Positions 49,192 to 57,510 of a stretch of 64,000 bases of DNA are shown piece after piece. The first letter of the stretch is position 1. Every line of letters begins with the position of its first letter. Under the pieces are notes generated by a model. The model was not told where the DNA came from. It did not search any database and was given only the letters and a program-made list of their open reading frames with translations. Source of the DNA: Granulicella aggregans (GTDB lineage Bacteria; Acidobacteriota; Terriglobia; Terriglobales; Acidobacteriaceae); the NCBI RefSeq assembly GCF_025685565.1, contig NZ_JAGSYE010000002.1, positions 248,001-312,000 on the forward strand, read 5' to 3'. Both the position numbers and the translations under genes were made by a program.

Positions 49192-51294
49192 ATGACCTTT
49201 CGACCCTCGAACGCCGTTCTGATCTCCTGCCGCCGCTTCCTTCCCACTCTCGCTCTCTGCGTTGCGACCCTTTCGCTTCCCGCTCAAACCCTGAAGCATC
49301 ATAGCGATACGCCCGAAGCCGCTCCAAAATCCGCTGCGCCTGCGGTGGATCACGGCGCAAGCTACTACCACTACGGCCTCGCCCATCTCTACGAAGATAT
49401 GGCGGTCAACGCCGGTCGCCCCGACTACGCCACCCAGGCCGTCGAAGAGTACAAACTCGCCCTGAACGCCGATCCCGACTCGCCGATGCTCCAGAACGGC
49501 CTCGCCGACCTCTACTTCAAAATCGGGCGCATCCGGGAAGCCGTCACCGCCGCGAAAGACCAGATCTCCCGCAATCCGAACGACATTGAAGCCCACAAGC
49601 TCCTCGGCAAGGTCTACCTGCGCTCCCTCGGCGACGCCCAGAATCAGCAATCAGCCGAGATGCTCCAGCTTGCACTCACCGAGTACGAAACCCTCGCCAA
49701 GCTCGATCCCAACGACGTCGAGAACCACCTGCTCCTCGGCCAGCTCTACGGCCTCAACCACGACTCCGCAAAGGCCGAAGCCCAGTTCAAGCTCGCCGAA
49801 AAGATCGACCCCAACTCCGAGGAGAGCGTCCTCAACCTCGCCCGCCTCTACAGCGTCCAGGGCGACTTCCAGCGCACCATCGAAGTTCTCAAGTCTGTCC
49901 CGCCAGAAGACCGCACACCCCGCATGGAACTCGCCCTCGGCGGCAGCTACGACCAGGTCAAGGACTACGGAAACGCCGCGGCAGCCTACAAACGCGCCCT
50001 TGACCTCGATCCCGGTAACGTCGATAGCACACGCGGCTACGCCAACGCCCTTTTGAACGACGGCAAGCTTGACGAAGCCCTCGCCCAATTCAAGGCTGTG
50101 CTCGCCATCGAATCCACCGATGCCCAGTCGCAGATCCGTATCGCCGACATCCAGCGTCGGCAGGGCCACTACGAAGAAGCCCTCGCAACATTGCAGAAGG
50201 CCAAGACTCTCACCAAGGATAACCAGGAGCTCAGCTACAACGAGGCCCTGATCGACGACTCCCTCGGTCGCTACGACGACGCCGTCGCCGTCCTCACCGG
50301 CCTCGTCGACTCCGGCACCCAGCCCGACGGCAAGTACTCTGACGGCGACAAGTCCAACCGCGCCATCTTCCTCGATCGCCTCGGCATCATCTACCGCGAA
50401 CAGAACAAGACCGCTCAGGCCGTCGATGCCTACAAGCAGATGATCGCACTCGGTGGCGATTACGTCTCCCGCGGCTACCAGGGTGAGGTCGACGCCTATC
50501 GCGATGTGCATCAATGGAACGAGGCCACTTCAGTCGCTGCTGAAGCTGCCAAGGCTCTGCCGAAAGACCGCCAGGTCCAGCTCATGTACGCCGGTCAGCT
50601 AACCGACTCCGGCAAGGTGGACGAAGGCCTAGCCCTCGCCAAGGCCCAACTCCAGGGCACCTCTGACGACCGCGACGTCCAGCTCTCCCTCGCCCAGATC
50701 TATCTGCGCCTCAAGCGCTACTCCGATGCAACCGCCGAGATCGACAAGGCCGAAACCACCTCAAAGACTCCCGGCGAAAAGCTCTACATCCACTTCCTCC
50801 GTGGAACAGTTGCCGACCGCCAGAAGAACTACGACGAAGCTGAGTCCGAGTTCCACAAGGCCCTCGCCATCGATCCCCAGAACGCGACGGTCCTAAACTA
50901 TATCGGCTACATGAACGCCGACCGCGGCGTAAAGCTGAACGAAGCCCTCGCCCAGATCAAGAAGGCGGTCGACCTCGACCCGCAGAACTATGCCTTCCTC
51001 GACTCGCTCGGTTGGGTCTACTTCAAGCTCGGCCAGTACACCGAAGCTTCGCAGAACCTCCAGAAGGCCGTCGAGCGCAGTAGCACCGACCCCACCGTCC
51101 ACGACCACCTCGGCCAGGTCTACGAGAAGACCGGCAAGCTCAAACTGGCCGTCACCCAGTGGGAGCGCTCCATGACGGAGTACGCGCACTCCCTGCCCGC
51201 AGACGCCGACCCCGCTGACATCGCCAAGGTTCAGCATCATCTCGACGCGGCCAGAATCAAGCTGGCCAAAGTAAACACCCCAGCCAAGCAATAG
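49192..51294 (+). CDS. Secreted TPR-repeat protein
   Basis: The 700-residue product has a signal peptide (about 1-32, LPTLALCVATLSLPAQ), then a string of roughly fifteen TPR units from residue 60 to 690. They are recognised by repeated A-x-x-x-Y and L-D-P (AEEYKLALNADPDSPMLQNGLADLYFKIG-type phases, KALAIDPQNATVLNYIGYMNA, KAVDLDPQNYAFLDSLGWVYFKLG). Such proteins act as scaffolds in the periplasm. The final units, with LNYIGYMNADRGVKLNEAL, resemble BepA/YfgC-independent TPR proteins common in this phylum. No enzyme domain is seen. The gene stands alone, bracketed by hairpin repeats. Confidence 0.85.
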   Translation: MTFRPSNAVLISCRRFLPTLALCVATLSLPAQTLKHHSDTPEAAPKSAAPAVDHGASYYHYGLAHLYEDMAVNAGRPDYATQAVEEYKLALNADPDSPMLQNGLADLYFKIGRIREAVTAAKDQISRNPNDIEAHKLLGKVYLRSLGDAQNQQSAEMLQLALTEYETLAKLDPNDVENHLLLGQLYGLNHDSAKAEAQFKLAEKIDPNSEESVLNLARLYSVQGDFQRTIEVLKSVPPEDRTPRMELALGGSYDQVKDYGNAAAAYKRALDLDPGNVDSTRGYANALLNDGKLDEALAQFKAVLAIESTDAQSQIRIADIQRRQGHYEEALATLQKAKTLTKDNQELSYNEALIDDSLGRYDDAVAVLTGLVDSGTQPDGKYSDGDKSNRAIFLDRLGIIYREQNKTAQAVDAYKQMIALGGDYVSRGYQGEVDAYRDVHQWNEATSVAAEAAKALPKDRQVQLMYAGQLTDSGKVDEGLALAKAQLQGTSDDRDVQLSLAQIYLRLKRYSDATAEIDKAETTSKTPGEKLYIHFLRGTVADRQKNYDEAESEFHKALAIDPQNATVLNYIGYMNADRGVKLNEALAQIKKAVDLDPQNYAFLDSLGWVYFKLGQYTEASQNLQKAVERSSTDPTVHDHLGQVYEKTGKLKLAVTQWERSMTEYAHSLPADADPADIAKVQHHLDAARIKLAKVNTPAKQ

Positions 51295-51326
51295 CACTCG
51301 ACGGCGAATTTGCGACAACTCTGTGC

Positions 51327-51359
51327 CCCATTCATCGCAGCCGTATCGCGATGAGTGGG
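51327..51359. repeat. Hairpin repeat family A copy 5
   Basis: CCCATTCATCGC at 51327-51338 pairs with GCGATGAGTGGG at 51348-51359 with the usual T-G wobble, around loop AGCCGTATC. Confidence 0.75.
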
Positions 51360-51383
51360 CCTCGCCGCAATCGCCCCTTGCAA

Positions 51384-51389
51384 TACACT
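51384..51389 (+). promoter_or_regulatory. -10 box TACACT that decides the dgt start
   Basis: TACACT ends seven bases before GTG 51397. The in-frame ATG at 51355 lies inside the hairpin repeat and upstream of this box. Confidence 0.5.
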
Positions 51390-51396
51390 GCTGTCA

Positions 51397-52545
51397 GTGA
51401 CTGAGAACGACACCCCTCATCTTCCGTCCGTCCGTGGCGACGCCGATGACCCGCTCTGCACGCGCGTCTACCCGGCCCCCGCGCGTCCGCACCGCACCCC
51501 TTTCCAGCGCGACCGCGACCGCGTCGTCCAGGCCCGCGCCTTCCGCCGCCTGGCAGGCAAAACGCAAGTCTTCACCAGCCGCGCCAGTGACCACTTCCGC
51601 AGCCGCCTCACTCACACCATCGAAGTCGTACAAATCGCCCGCGACGTCGCAGCCGCCCTCGGATTGAACGAAGACCTCGCCGAGACCCTCGCCCTCGTCC
51701 ACGACATCGGCCACCCGCCCTTCGGCCATGCCGGCGAGCGCGCCCTCGACAAGTGCCTGCAGCAGCACGGCCTCCGCTTCGACCACAACCTCCACGCTCT
51801 GCGCATCTGCGAACACTTCGAGCAGCGCTACGCCGCCCACCGCGGCCTCAACCTCACCCTCGGCGTCCGCGAAGGCATCATCAAGCACTCCCGCGACTAC
51901 AAGCCACACGAGCACCCGCTCCTTGAGCCCTACATGCTCGGCGAGCGCCCACCGCTCGAAGCCCAGCTCATCGACCTCGCCGACGAGATCGCCTACCTCA
52001 CCGCCGACCTGGACGACGGCGTAGAATCCGGCCTCCTCGAGATCGACCACATCTGCGACCACGTCAACATCCTCAGCCGCTGCTACAAGCACGTCGCTGC
52101 CCAGCACGCTGGCGTCGAGCAGAAGTACCTCTTCAACGAAGCCCTGCAACTGATGCAGCACGCCCTCACCGACGACCTCATCGCCACCACCCGCCGCAAC
52201 GCAGAAGCCATCGGCGCGAAGTCCCTCGAAGACATTCGCAACCACCCCCGCCGCCTCGCCGTCTTCTCAGAGCAAGCCGAGTCCGAACGCCTACAGGAGA
52301 AGCGCTACCTCTACGACACGCTCTACACCTGCGACGCCCTCGAAAACGAACACAACAAGGCCGAAGAGGTTGTCACCGCTCTCTTCAACTTCTGGATCGA
52401 AAACCCCGAGGAACTCCCGCAGGGCTACTTTGATGAGTCCGAAGCCGAAGGCGTCCCCCGCATCGTCGCCGACTATATCGCCGGCATGACGGATCAGTAC
52501 ATCCTGCTCCAGTTCGCCGCCATCCGCCGAGCCATCCGCCGCTAA
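51397..52545 (+). CDS. dgt: Deoxyguanosinetriphosphate triphosphohydrolase-like HD protein
   Basis: The 382-residue HD-domain enzyme hydrolyses dNTPs to deoxynucleoside and triphosphate and so helps balance nucleotide pools. The opening has RTPFQRDRDRVVQARAFRRLAGKTQVF. The metal residues are in SRLTHTIEVVQIARDVA (first His), LVHDIGHPPFGHAGERAL (His-Asp), and a later Asp in QLIDLADEIAYLTADLDDG. The length is that of the type 2, dgt-like subfamily rather than the longer E. coli enzyme. GTG 51397 is favoured by the promoter position, although starts further upstream are open. Confidence 0.92.
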   Translation: MTENDTPHLPSVRGDADDPLCTRVYPAPARPHRTPFQRDRDRVVQARAFRRLAGKTQVFTSRASDHFRSRLTHTIEVVQIARDVAAALGLNEDLAETLALVHDIGHPPFGHAGERALDKCLQQHGLRFDHNLHALRICEHFEQRYAAHRGLNLTLGVREGIIKHSRDYKPHEHPLLEPYMLGERPPLEAQLIDLADEIAYLTADLDDGVESGLLEIDHICDHVNILSRCYKHVAAQHAGVEQKYLFNEALQLMQHALTDDLIATTRRNAEAIGAKSLEDIRNHPRRLAVFSEQAESERLQEKRYLYDTLYTCDALENEHNKAEEVVTALFNFWIENPEELPQGYFDESEAEGVPRIVADYIAGMTDQYILLQFAAIRRAIRR

Positions 52546-52556
52546 CCTTCGTGTTT

Positions 52557-52603
52557 GTCCTTCCCGAAGGCGTGTTTGTCATTCCCGAAAGGATCTGCGT
52601 TTG
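52557..52603. repeat. Two tandem, imperfect family B repeats
   Basis: GTCCTTCCCGAAGG at 52557-52570 is followed by GTCATTCCCGAAAGGATCTGC from 52578. Both keep the GTC entry and the CCCGAA centre, but their stems are decayed. Confidence 0.5.
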
Positions 52604-52636
52604 CTTTTGAGGCTACGGCCACCCATGCCCGGGTGC

Positions 52637-52671
52637 CCCATCCATGCGCAGCCTCATCGCGCATGGGTGGG
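52637..52671. repeat. Hairpin repeat family A copy 6
   Basis: CCCATCCATGCGC at 52637-52649 pairs with GCGCATGGGTGGG at 52659-52671, with one wobble and loop AGCCTCATC. It lies between convergent genes. Confidence 0.75.
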
Positions 52672-52681
52672 ACGTAAACTG

Positions 52682-53065
52682 CTACGGCAGCAACGAAACA
52701 TGCGCCGCCACAATCCTCCATCCCTCGTCGAACCTCACCCAGACCTGACTCTGTCGCCCACGAATCACCCGGCCATCCCCGGCAACCCGCTCAAACTCTA
52801 AAGTAATGCTTCCATAGTCGCTTCCAAATGCAACCACATGAAGCCGCTTCACCGTTCGCGCCAACCCCGCCGACGGCCGGCTCTTACGAAACGCCTCCAG
52901 CTCTTCGAAGCCGTAGAGATTCTCCGTCACCCCAAACCGCATCACCTCCGGCGAATGCCAGAACATCGCCGTCAGCGTCTCCACATCGTTCGAGACCAAC
53001 GCTACTTCATACTTCGGATAAAGCGCAGTCAGCTCCGCCACAACCGCCGGATCATTTACCACCAT
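52682..53065 (-). CDS. HpxZ/AtzH-like protein of the NTF2 fold (DUF3225)
   Basis: The 127-residue product has the cone-shaped NTF2-like layout: helix MVVNDPAVVAELTALYPKYEVALVSND, strand with TLTAMFWHSPEVMRFGVTENLYG, then GSITLEFERV and RQSQVWVRFDEGWRIVAAHVSLLP. The closest named relatives are HpxZ of oxalurate breakdown and AtzH, small proteins encoded beside amidases. The AtzH precedent is a 1,3-dicarboxyurea amidohydrolase, but HpxZ itself is poorly understood. AGGAG lies nine bases before the ATG. With a formamidase-like enzyme, RidA and an amidase nearby, it supports an N-compound pathway. Confidence 0.72.
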   Translation of the reverse strand: MVVNDPAVVAELTALYPKYEVALVSNDVETLTAMFWHSPEVMRFGVTENLYGFEELEAFRKSRPSAGLARTVKRLHVVAFGSDYGSITLEFERVAGDGRVIRGRQSQVWVRFDEGWRIVAAHVSLLP

Positions 53066-53100
53066 CGTTTCGTTCTCCTCGACCCAACTAAAACCTTGTT

Positions 53101-53160
53101 ATCCTGAGCGAAGCCATTCGCGGCTTCATCGCAAATGGTGCACGCGAAGGACCTGCTTCT
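53101..53160. repeat. Composite repeat carrying a family A hairpin tip
   Basis: A CCTGAGCGAAG entry and a GCGAAGGACCTGCTTCT exit flank CCATTCGC (53114-53121), loop GGCTTCATC and GCAAATGG (53131-53138). The inner part matches the tip of family A, while the outer part belongs to another repeat type. Confidence 0.55.
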
Positions 53161-53204
53161 GGGGCCACCAGGCGCAAAGATCGGACCTTTCAGCCACGAA
53201 TCTC

Positions 53205-54137
53205 CTAAAACAGCCTCCGCCCAGGCAAGATACTCTTCCCAATCGAAGCCGCGACCGTCACCATCGGACGATTCACCACCTGCGCCAGCCTCAGATCCAT
53301 CGCCACGCTGCACAGTAGATACGCGTGCAGTTCCGAGAGCCCCCAGCGGTCGGCCAACAGATCAATCATCCGCGAAGTCGCCGTCTTCGCCGCTCCCAGC
53401 GCATCCGGAGAGGACTCCACCACCGTCCACCGTCCCAACGGGTCAGCCGCAACAAAGGGAGCATCCACCACGGGCCCCGCCAACGCTCTCTCCTTGTGCA
53501 GCGCAAACCGCAGCGTCACATCCGCCGGACACTCGATCCCGTTGATGCAGACCTCACCGTCGCCCTGCGCCGCATGGGCGTCCCCGCAGGAGAAGAGCGC
53601 ACCCCCATTGAATACCGGCAAATAAAGCGTCGACGCCGTCACCAGGTCCCGCACATCCATGTTCCCGCCAAACGCCCCCGGAGGCCGCGTCTTGAACACC
53701 CCCGCCTCACCTGGAGCCACACCCATCACCCCACAAAACGGTCGCAGCGGCAACACAGCCGGAGCCAGCGACCGCGAGACCTCCCCATCCAAGTCCCAGT
53801 GAAACAGACTCGGCTCAGTAAATCGCTCATCCAGGAAACCAAGCCCGGCAATCGTGCTCGTCCATCCCCACCCCTTGTGCCTGACCTCCAGCACTTCTAC
53901 TTCGAGCACATCCCCCGCAGCCGCGCCCTTCACGTACACCGGGCCGGTAAGAGCATGGATCCTGTCCCGCTCGATTCCGAGAAAATCCTCAACAGTAGAG
54001 CTCGGCTTCACCTGCCCACCGCTCGCGTCCAGGCACTCAAAGTGAACTGTATCGCCAGCCTCAATCTCGAGCCTCGGCTCCAGTTCCTTGTTCCAAACCG
54101 AATGGGTCGGCTCCGCCGCTAACTCAAACTCCGCCAT
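53205..54137 (-). CDS. Acetamidase/formamidase family hydrolase
   Basis: The 310-residue product has the FmdA/AmdA fold order. An entry with THSVWNKELEPRLEIEAGDTVHFECLDASGGQ is followed by GPVYVKGAAAGDVLEVEVLEV, a GVMGVAPGEAG stretch, GGNMDVRDLVTASTLYLPVFNGGALFSCGDAHAAQGDGEVCING (the metal-binding core with Asp and His), and the C-terminal LLADRWGLSELHAYLLCSVAMDLRLAQVVN. These zinc-dependent enzymes cleave short amides to ammonia and acid in the cytoplasm. I chose ATG 54137, where homologues begin; 54176 is a longer alternative. It follows ridA on the same strand. Confidence 0.85.
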   Translation of the reverse strand: MAEFELAAEPTHSVWNKELEPRLEIEAGDTVHFECLDASGGQVKPSSTVEDFLGIERDRIHALTGPVYVKGAAAGDVLEVEVLEVRHKGWGWTSTIAGLGFLDERFTEPSLFHWDLDGEVSRSLAPAVLPLRPFCGVMGVAPGEAGVFKTRPPGAFGGNMDVRDLVTASTLYLPVFNGGALFSCGDAHAAQGDGEVCINGIECPADVTLRFALHKERALAGPVVDAPFVAADPLGRWTVVESSPDALGAAKTATSRMIDLLADRWGLSELHAYLLCSVAMDLRLAQVVNRPMVTVAASIGKSILPGRRLF

Positions 54138-54176
54138 CCATCCCCCAGCCTCATATTGATTTGTCTTCCGGAGCAA

Positions 54177-54203
54177 GGGACGTGCACTTTCATCGCGCGT
54201 CCC
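54177..54203. repeat. Hairpin with family A type loop between ridA and the formamidase gene
   Basis: GGGACGTGC at 54177-54185 pairs with GCGCGTCCC at 54195-54203 with one wobble, around loop ACTTTCATC. The loop and wobble match family A although the stem is unrelated. Confidence 0.55.
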
Positions 54204-54233
54204 GCAGTCGAAGGGCCTGCCTTTCGCCTGTCC

Positions 54234-54710
54234 CTAAAAAATCTCAACCACCATTTGCACCTCCACCATCGCATTTCTCGGCAAAGCGCTAACCCCCACA
54301 GCAGCCCTTACATGCCGCCCAGCATCACCAAATATCTCCACCAGCAGGTCCGAAAATCCATTTACCACCTTCGGCGAATCCGCAAATCCCTCCGGTGCGT
54401 TGACATACCCATTCACGCTCACCGCGCTCTTCACCGCATCCAGAGACCCAAGGTGTCTCTTCAACACCGCGAGCTGCGTCAACCCGCAAAGTCTGGCCGC
54501 CCGATACCCCGCATCAACATCCGAAACCTGCCCCGTCACAACTCCGTGTTCATCCGATGAAATCACTCCCGCCAGGTAAACCAGCGTTCCTACCGTCTTC
54601 GCAGAGAGATAATTTCCGCCAGGAGCGGGCAGTTCCGGCAGTACGATACCCGCTGCGGCCAGCCTTGTCTCTGCGCTTGACGTCTCTTCCAGGCTCTTAA
54701 TCTGTGTCAT
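54234..54710 (-). CDS. RidA family protein
   Basis: The 158-residue product has the YjgF/RidA fold, with LPELPAPGGNYLSAKTVGTLVYLAGVISSD at the start and a C-terminal VGVSALPRNAMVEVQMVVEI stretch, where archetypes have an arginine that binds the carboxylate. Here the corresponding region reads ALPRNAMVEV, keeping an Arg. RidA proteins hydrolyse reactive imines and enamines made by amino-acid or amine oxidation. This copy belongs to a larger-than-usual subgroup with an N-terminal extension of about 25 residues. ATG 54710 is preferred because TAGAGT lies eight bases upstream. It is followed by the formamidase-like gene. Confidence 0.85.
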   Translation of the reverse strand: MTQIKSLEETSSAETRLAAAGIVLPELPAPGGNYLSAKTVGTLVYLAGVISSDEHGVVTGQVSDVDAGYRAARLCGLTQLAVLKRHLGSLDAVKSAVSVNGYVNAPEGFADSPKVVNGFSDLLVEIFGDAGRHVRAAVGVSALPRNAMVEVQMVVEIF

Positions 54711-54718
54711 AGCCCCGT

Positions 54719-54724
54719 ACTCTA
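54719..54724 (-). promoter_or_regulatory. -10 box TAGAGT before ridA
   Basis: On the minus strand TAGAGT ends eight bases before the ATG at 54710, without a Shine-Dalgarno site. Confidence 0.45.
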
Positions 54725-54771
54725 TCACGCTCAAATTGGAAACATCGTAGGTGCTTGGGCATCATCCGCGA

Positions 54772-54777
54772 TACGCT
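54772..54777 (+). promoter_or_regulatory. -10 box TACGCT before the cytochrome c gene
   Basis: TACGCT ends six bases before the ATG at 54784, which opens a proper signal peptide. Confidence 0.4.
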
Positions 54778-54783
54778 GCTTTC

Positions 54784-55659
54784 ATGCTTCGGCGGGTCTC
54801 CCTTATCCTCGCTCTCTCTCTTGCTCTGCAAATAGCCGGACAGCAGGCCAGACGGCCTGCACCGGCAACGCATCGTCACTCCCCGTCCGACCTTGAAGTC
54901 ATCACACTCGACCCCACCGGTCGTCAGAAGCCAAGCATCTTCCTCTCCCGCGCCTATCTCTCGAGCCTCCCTCAGACCACGACCAGGATCCACGCGGACG
55001 AAGATTTTCCGGAACTCCCCACCTCTGGCACACGCATCAGCGGAGTCGATCTCGAAACCCTCATTCACGCCATCGATCCCTCGAACCCCAATCTTGCCGC
55101 GGTCGCCATCTGCCGTGATGAATATATCTCCCCGTTTCCGTCTCAAACCATCGGACAACATCACCCGATCCTCGCCCTCACGATGGACGACCTCTCCCCC
55201 CACGCCTGGGCCGTCAAACACCACACCTACGATCCCAGCCCTTACTTCGTCACGTACCAGAACTTTGTTCCGGCCTTTCACATCCTGGCTCACCAGGACC
55301 GCGCGCAACACCCTGCCGAGATCGTTGGCCTAAAGCTCCTCCCTACCTCCTTGCTCGTTGCCGCCATCACTCCACCCGGTGCAGATCAGCTTCCTCCCGG
55401 CTCGCCCATCCTCGACGGATTCCAAATCGCCCAACAGAATTGCTTCCGCTGTCACAACTCCGGTGAGACCGGCGGCAAGAAGGCCCATCGCACTTGGCAG
55501 CAACTCGGCGAAGTCGCGAAGTCGCGACCGGAGTTCTTCGCCGACTGGGTCCACAATCCCCAATCCATTGATCCGAAATCAAAGATGCCGCCCAATCTGA
55601 AGTATGATCAAGCCACACTCAAAGCCCTGACTCGTTACTTTCAGACCTTCGCTCCGTAG
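54784..55659 (+). CDS. Periplasmic monohaem cytochrome c with molybdopterin-oxidoreductase-like N-terminal domain
   Basis: The 291-residue product has a signal peptide (MLRRVSLILALSLALQIAG). A domain of about 160 residues resembles the molybdopterin-binding fold of sulfite-oxidase-like proteins (GTRISGVDLETLIHAI, AICRDEYISPFPSQTI, YFVTYQNFVPAF), but it lacks the cysteine expected to bind molybdenum in that context. A class I cytochrome c domain closes the chain, with CFRCH near residue 222 and KMPPNLKYD supplying the distal Met. It probably moves electrons in the periplasm. It is divergent from ridA and followed 49 bases later by the DUF2165/amidase pair. Confidence 0.7.
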   Translation: MLRRVSLILALSLALQIAGQQARRPAPATHRHSPSDLEVITLDPTGRQKPSIFLSRAYLSSLPQTTTRIHADEDFPELPTSGTRISGVDLETLIHAIDPSNPNLAAVAICRDEYISPFPSQTIGQHHPILALTMDDLSPHAWAVKHHTYDPSPYFVTYQNFVPAFHILAHQDRAQHPAEIVGLKLLPTSLLVAAITPPGADQLPPGSPILDGFQIAQQNCFRCHNSGETGGKKAHRTWQQLGEVAKSRPEFFADWVHNPQSIDPKSKMPPNLKYDQATLKALTRYFQTFAP

Positions 55660-55708
55660 AGATTTCCAAGAGCGCGCCCCGAAAAGTAACCAGCTCTCAA
55701 GGAGATCG

Positions 55709-56203
55709 ATGGCGGTCCGTCTCTCGAAGTGCATCCTCGTCCTTGGTGTCGCCTTCTTCTGTTCGCTCGTCGTCTTCAACAACCTTACCGACTACGACTC
55801 GAACTTCCAGTTCGTCCGCCACGTCCTCCAGATGGACACTACCTTCCCCGGCAATCGTGGCATGTGGCGAGCCATCAACTCCCCCGCCTTTCATCACGTC
55901 GCCTACGACTTCGTGATCTTATGGGAGTCCATCACCGCCGCCATCGCATGGTTGGGAGGCATCATTCTGCTCCGCGCCGTGAAGCGACCCGCCGCTACCT
56001 TCAACGCCGCAAAGTCCCCCGCGGTCGCGGCCCTTACCCTCGGCATGGTCCTCTGGTTCGTCGGCTTCATCGCCGTCGGCGGCGAGTGGTACCTCATGTG
56101 GCAATCCAAAGTATGGAACGGCCAAGACCCAGCCTTTCGCCTCGTTGTAATCCTCGGCGTCACCCTTCTCTACGTCACCTCTCCGGATCAAGACCATGCC
56201 TGA
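55709..56203 (+). CDS. DUF2165 small integral membrane protein
   Basis: The 164-residue product has four membrane helices and the family landmarks FNNLTDYDSNFQFVRHVLQMDTTF after the first helix and GFIAVGGEWYLMWQS in the third loop. DUF2165 proteins have no assigned function. AAGGAG lies four bases before the ATG. The stop codon overlaps the start of the amidase gene (ATGCCTGA), so the two are translationally coupled, and the membrane protein may localise or feed the amidase. Confidence 0.8.
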   Translation: MAVRLSKCILVLGVAFFCSLVVFNNLTDYDSNFQFVRHVLQMDTTFPGNRGMWRAINSPAFHHVAYDFVILWESITAAIAWLGGIILLRAVKRPAATFNAAKSPAVAALTLGMVLWFVGFIAVGGEWYLMWQSKVWNGQDPAFRLVVILGVTLLYVTSPDQDHA

Positions 56204-57506
56204 AACAACACCTCCCCTCGCTGCCATGAGCGCGTTCCTCCGCTCCGGAGAGTTCGACCCCGTGACCGTGATGGTCGAAGCCCAGAAGAACGCCGACGTC
56301 CGCCCCGGCAACGGCAACACCTACCTCCAGCGCGACTCCTCCCTCGCGATCCGCGAGGCGCTCGCCCTGCCTGCAAAGTTCCCCGATGAAGCCTCGCGCC
56401 TTCCGCTCTACGGCATCCCCGTCTCGCTCAAAGACTGCTTCGACCTCACCGGCACCGTCACCACCTGCGGTTCAAAGTTCTACGCCGCCCAGAACCCTCC
56501 CGCCACCGCCAACTCCTGGATCGCCGACCGCCTCCTGGCCGCAGGTGCCCTCATCACCGGCAAGACCCACCTTCACCCTCTCGCCTACGGCATCACCGGT
56601 GAAAACCCCGAGTACGGCGACTGCCTCCAGCCCCGCGACACCACGCTCCTCACCGGCGGCTCATCATCCGGCGCCGTAGCCAGCATCCAGGAAGGCTCCG
56701 CCCTCTTCGCCATCGGCACGGACACCGGTGGCTCCGTCCGTGTGCCCGCCGCTTTGGGCGGCCTCGCAGGATACCGTGCCTCCCTTGGCCTCTTCCCCGA
56801 AGAAGTCTGCTGGCGCGGCGGAGCCCACCTCGCACCTTCCTTCGACACCCTCGGCCTCCTCTTCCGCGATCTCCGCGACGCCCCCGCCTTCGGCCACACC
56901 GTCTTCGGCATCGAGCCAGTCCCCGCACCCTTCGCCCCCCGCATCGGCATCCCCGACGAAGCCTTCCTCCACGACTGCGACCCCGATGTCCTCGCCGCCT
57001 ACAATGCCTGGCAGCACCGTCTCCGGCAGTACGGCGCGACGCTCGCCACCTTCGACACAGCAGCCTGGGCCGACTGCAAAGAGATCTTCACCTCCATCCA
57101 GGCCAGCGAAGCCGCCGCCATCCATCGCGGCCACTTCGCTGAGTTCGAGGCATCCATCGCCGAGCGCCTCGCCTGGGGCGAATCCATCACCCCCGACCAA
57201 CTCGCCGCCCTCCACGTCCGCCTCGAAGCCTTCCGCGCCACCATCGCCGAACTCTTCACCCGCTTCGACTTCCTCATGCTCCCCTGCGCTCCCGTCAGCC
57301 GCCTCGTCGTCGGCGAAGACCAGAGCGGGGCCCGCGCCCGCATCCTCCGCTACACGTGCCCCATCAGCATGGCCGGCCTGCCGACGGTCACCCTCCCCGG
57401 GGAAGTCCTCGCGACCAAACCCGACGAACACTTCGGCACCGGCATGCAACTCTGCGCCCCGCGCCTCAAAGATGCCCAACTACTCGCCCTGGCTGCCTCG
57501 TTGTAG
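56196..57506 (+). CDS. Amidase signature family hydrolase
   Basis: The 436-residue product has the Ser-cisSer-Lys triad of the amidase signature family: Lys in PVSLKDCFD near residue 78, the Gly/Ser-rich TGGSSSGAVASIQEGS near 150-165, and the nucleophile Ser in GTDTGGSVRVPAALGGLAGYR near 177. It should cleave an amide or a ureide such as allophanate. The allophanate hydrolase type is possible because an AtzH/HpxZ-like gene is close, but it lacks the C-terminal domain of AtzF. The ATG at 56196 overlaps the DUF2165 stop. It is expected to act in the cytoplasm. Confidence 0.88.
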   Translation: MPETTPPLAAMSAFLRSGEFDPVTVMVEAQKNADVRPGNGNTYLQRDSSLAIREALALPAKFPDEASRLPLYGIPVSLKDCFDLTGTVTTCGSKFYAAQNPPATANSWIADRLLAAGALITGKTHLHPLAYGITGENPEYGDCLQPRDTTLLTGGSSSGAVASIQEGSALFAIGTDTGGSVRVPAALGGLAGYRASLGLFPEEVCWRGGAHLAPSFDTLGLLFRDLRDAPAFGHTVFGIEPVPAPFAPRIGIPDEAFLHDCDPDVLAAYNAWQHRLRQYGATLATFDTAAWADCKEIFTSIQASEAAAIHRGHFAEFEASIAERLAWGESITPDQLAALHVRLEAFRATIAELFTRFDFLMLPCAPVSRLVVGEDQSGARARILRYTCPISMAGLPTVTLPGEVLATKPDEHFGTGMQLCAPRLKDAQLLALAASL

Positions 57507-57510
57507 CCGT

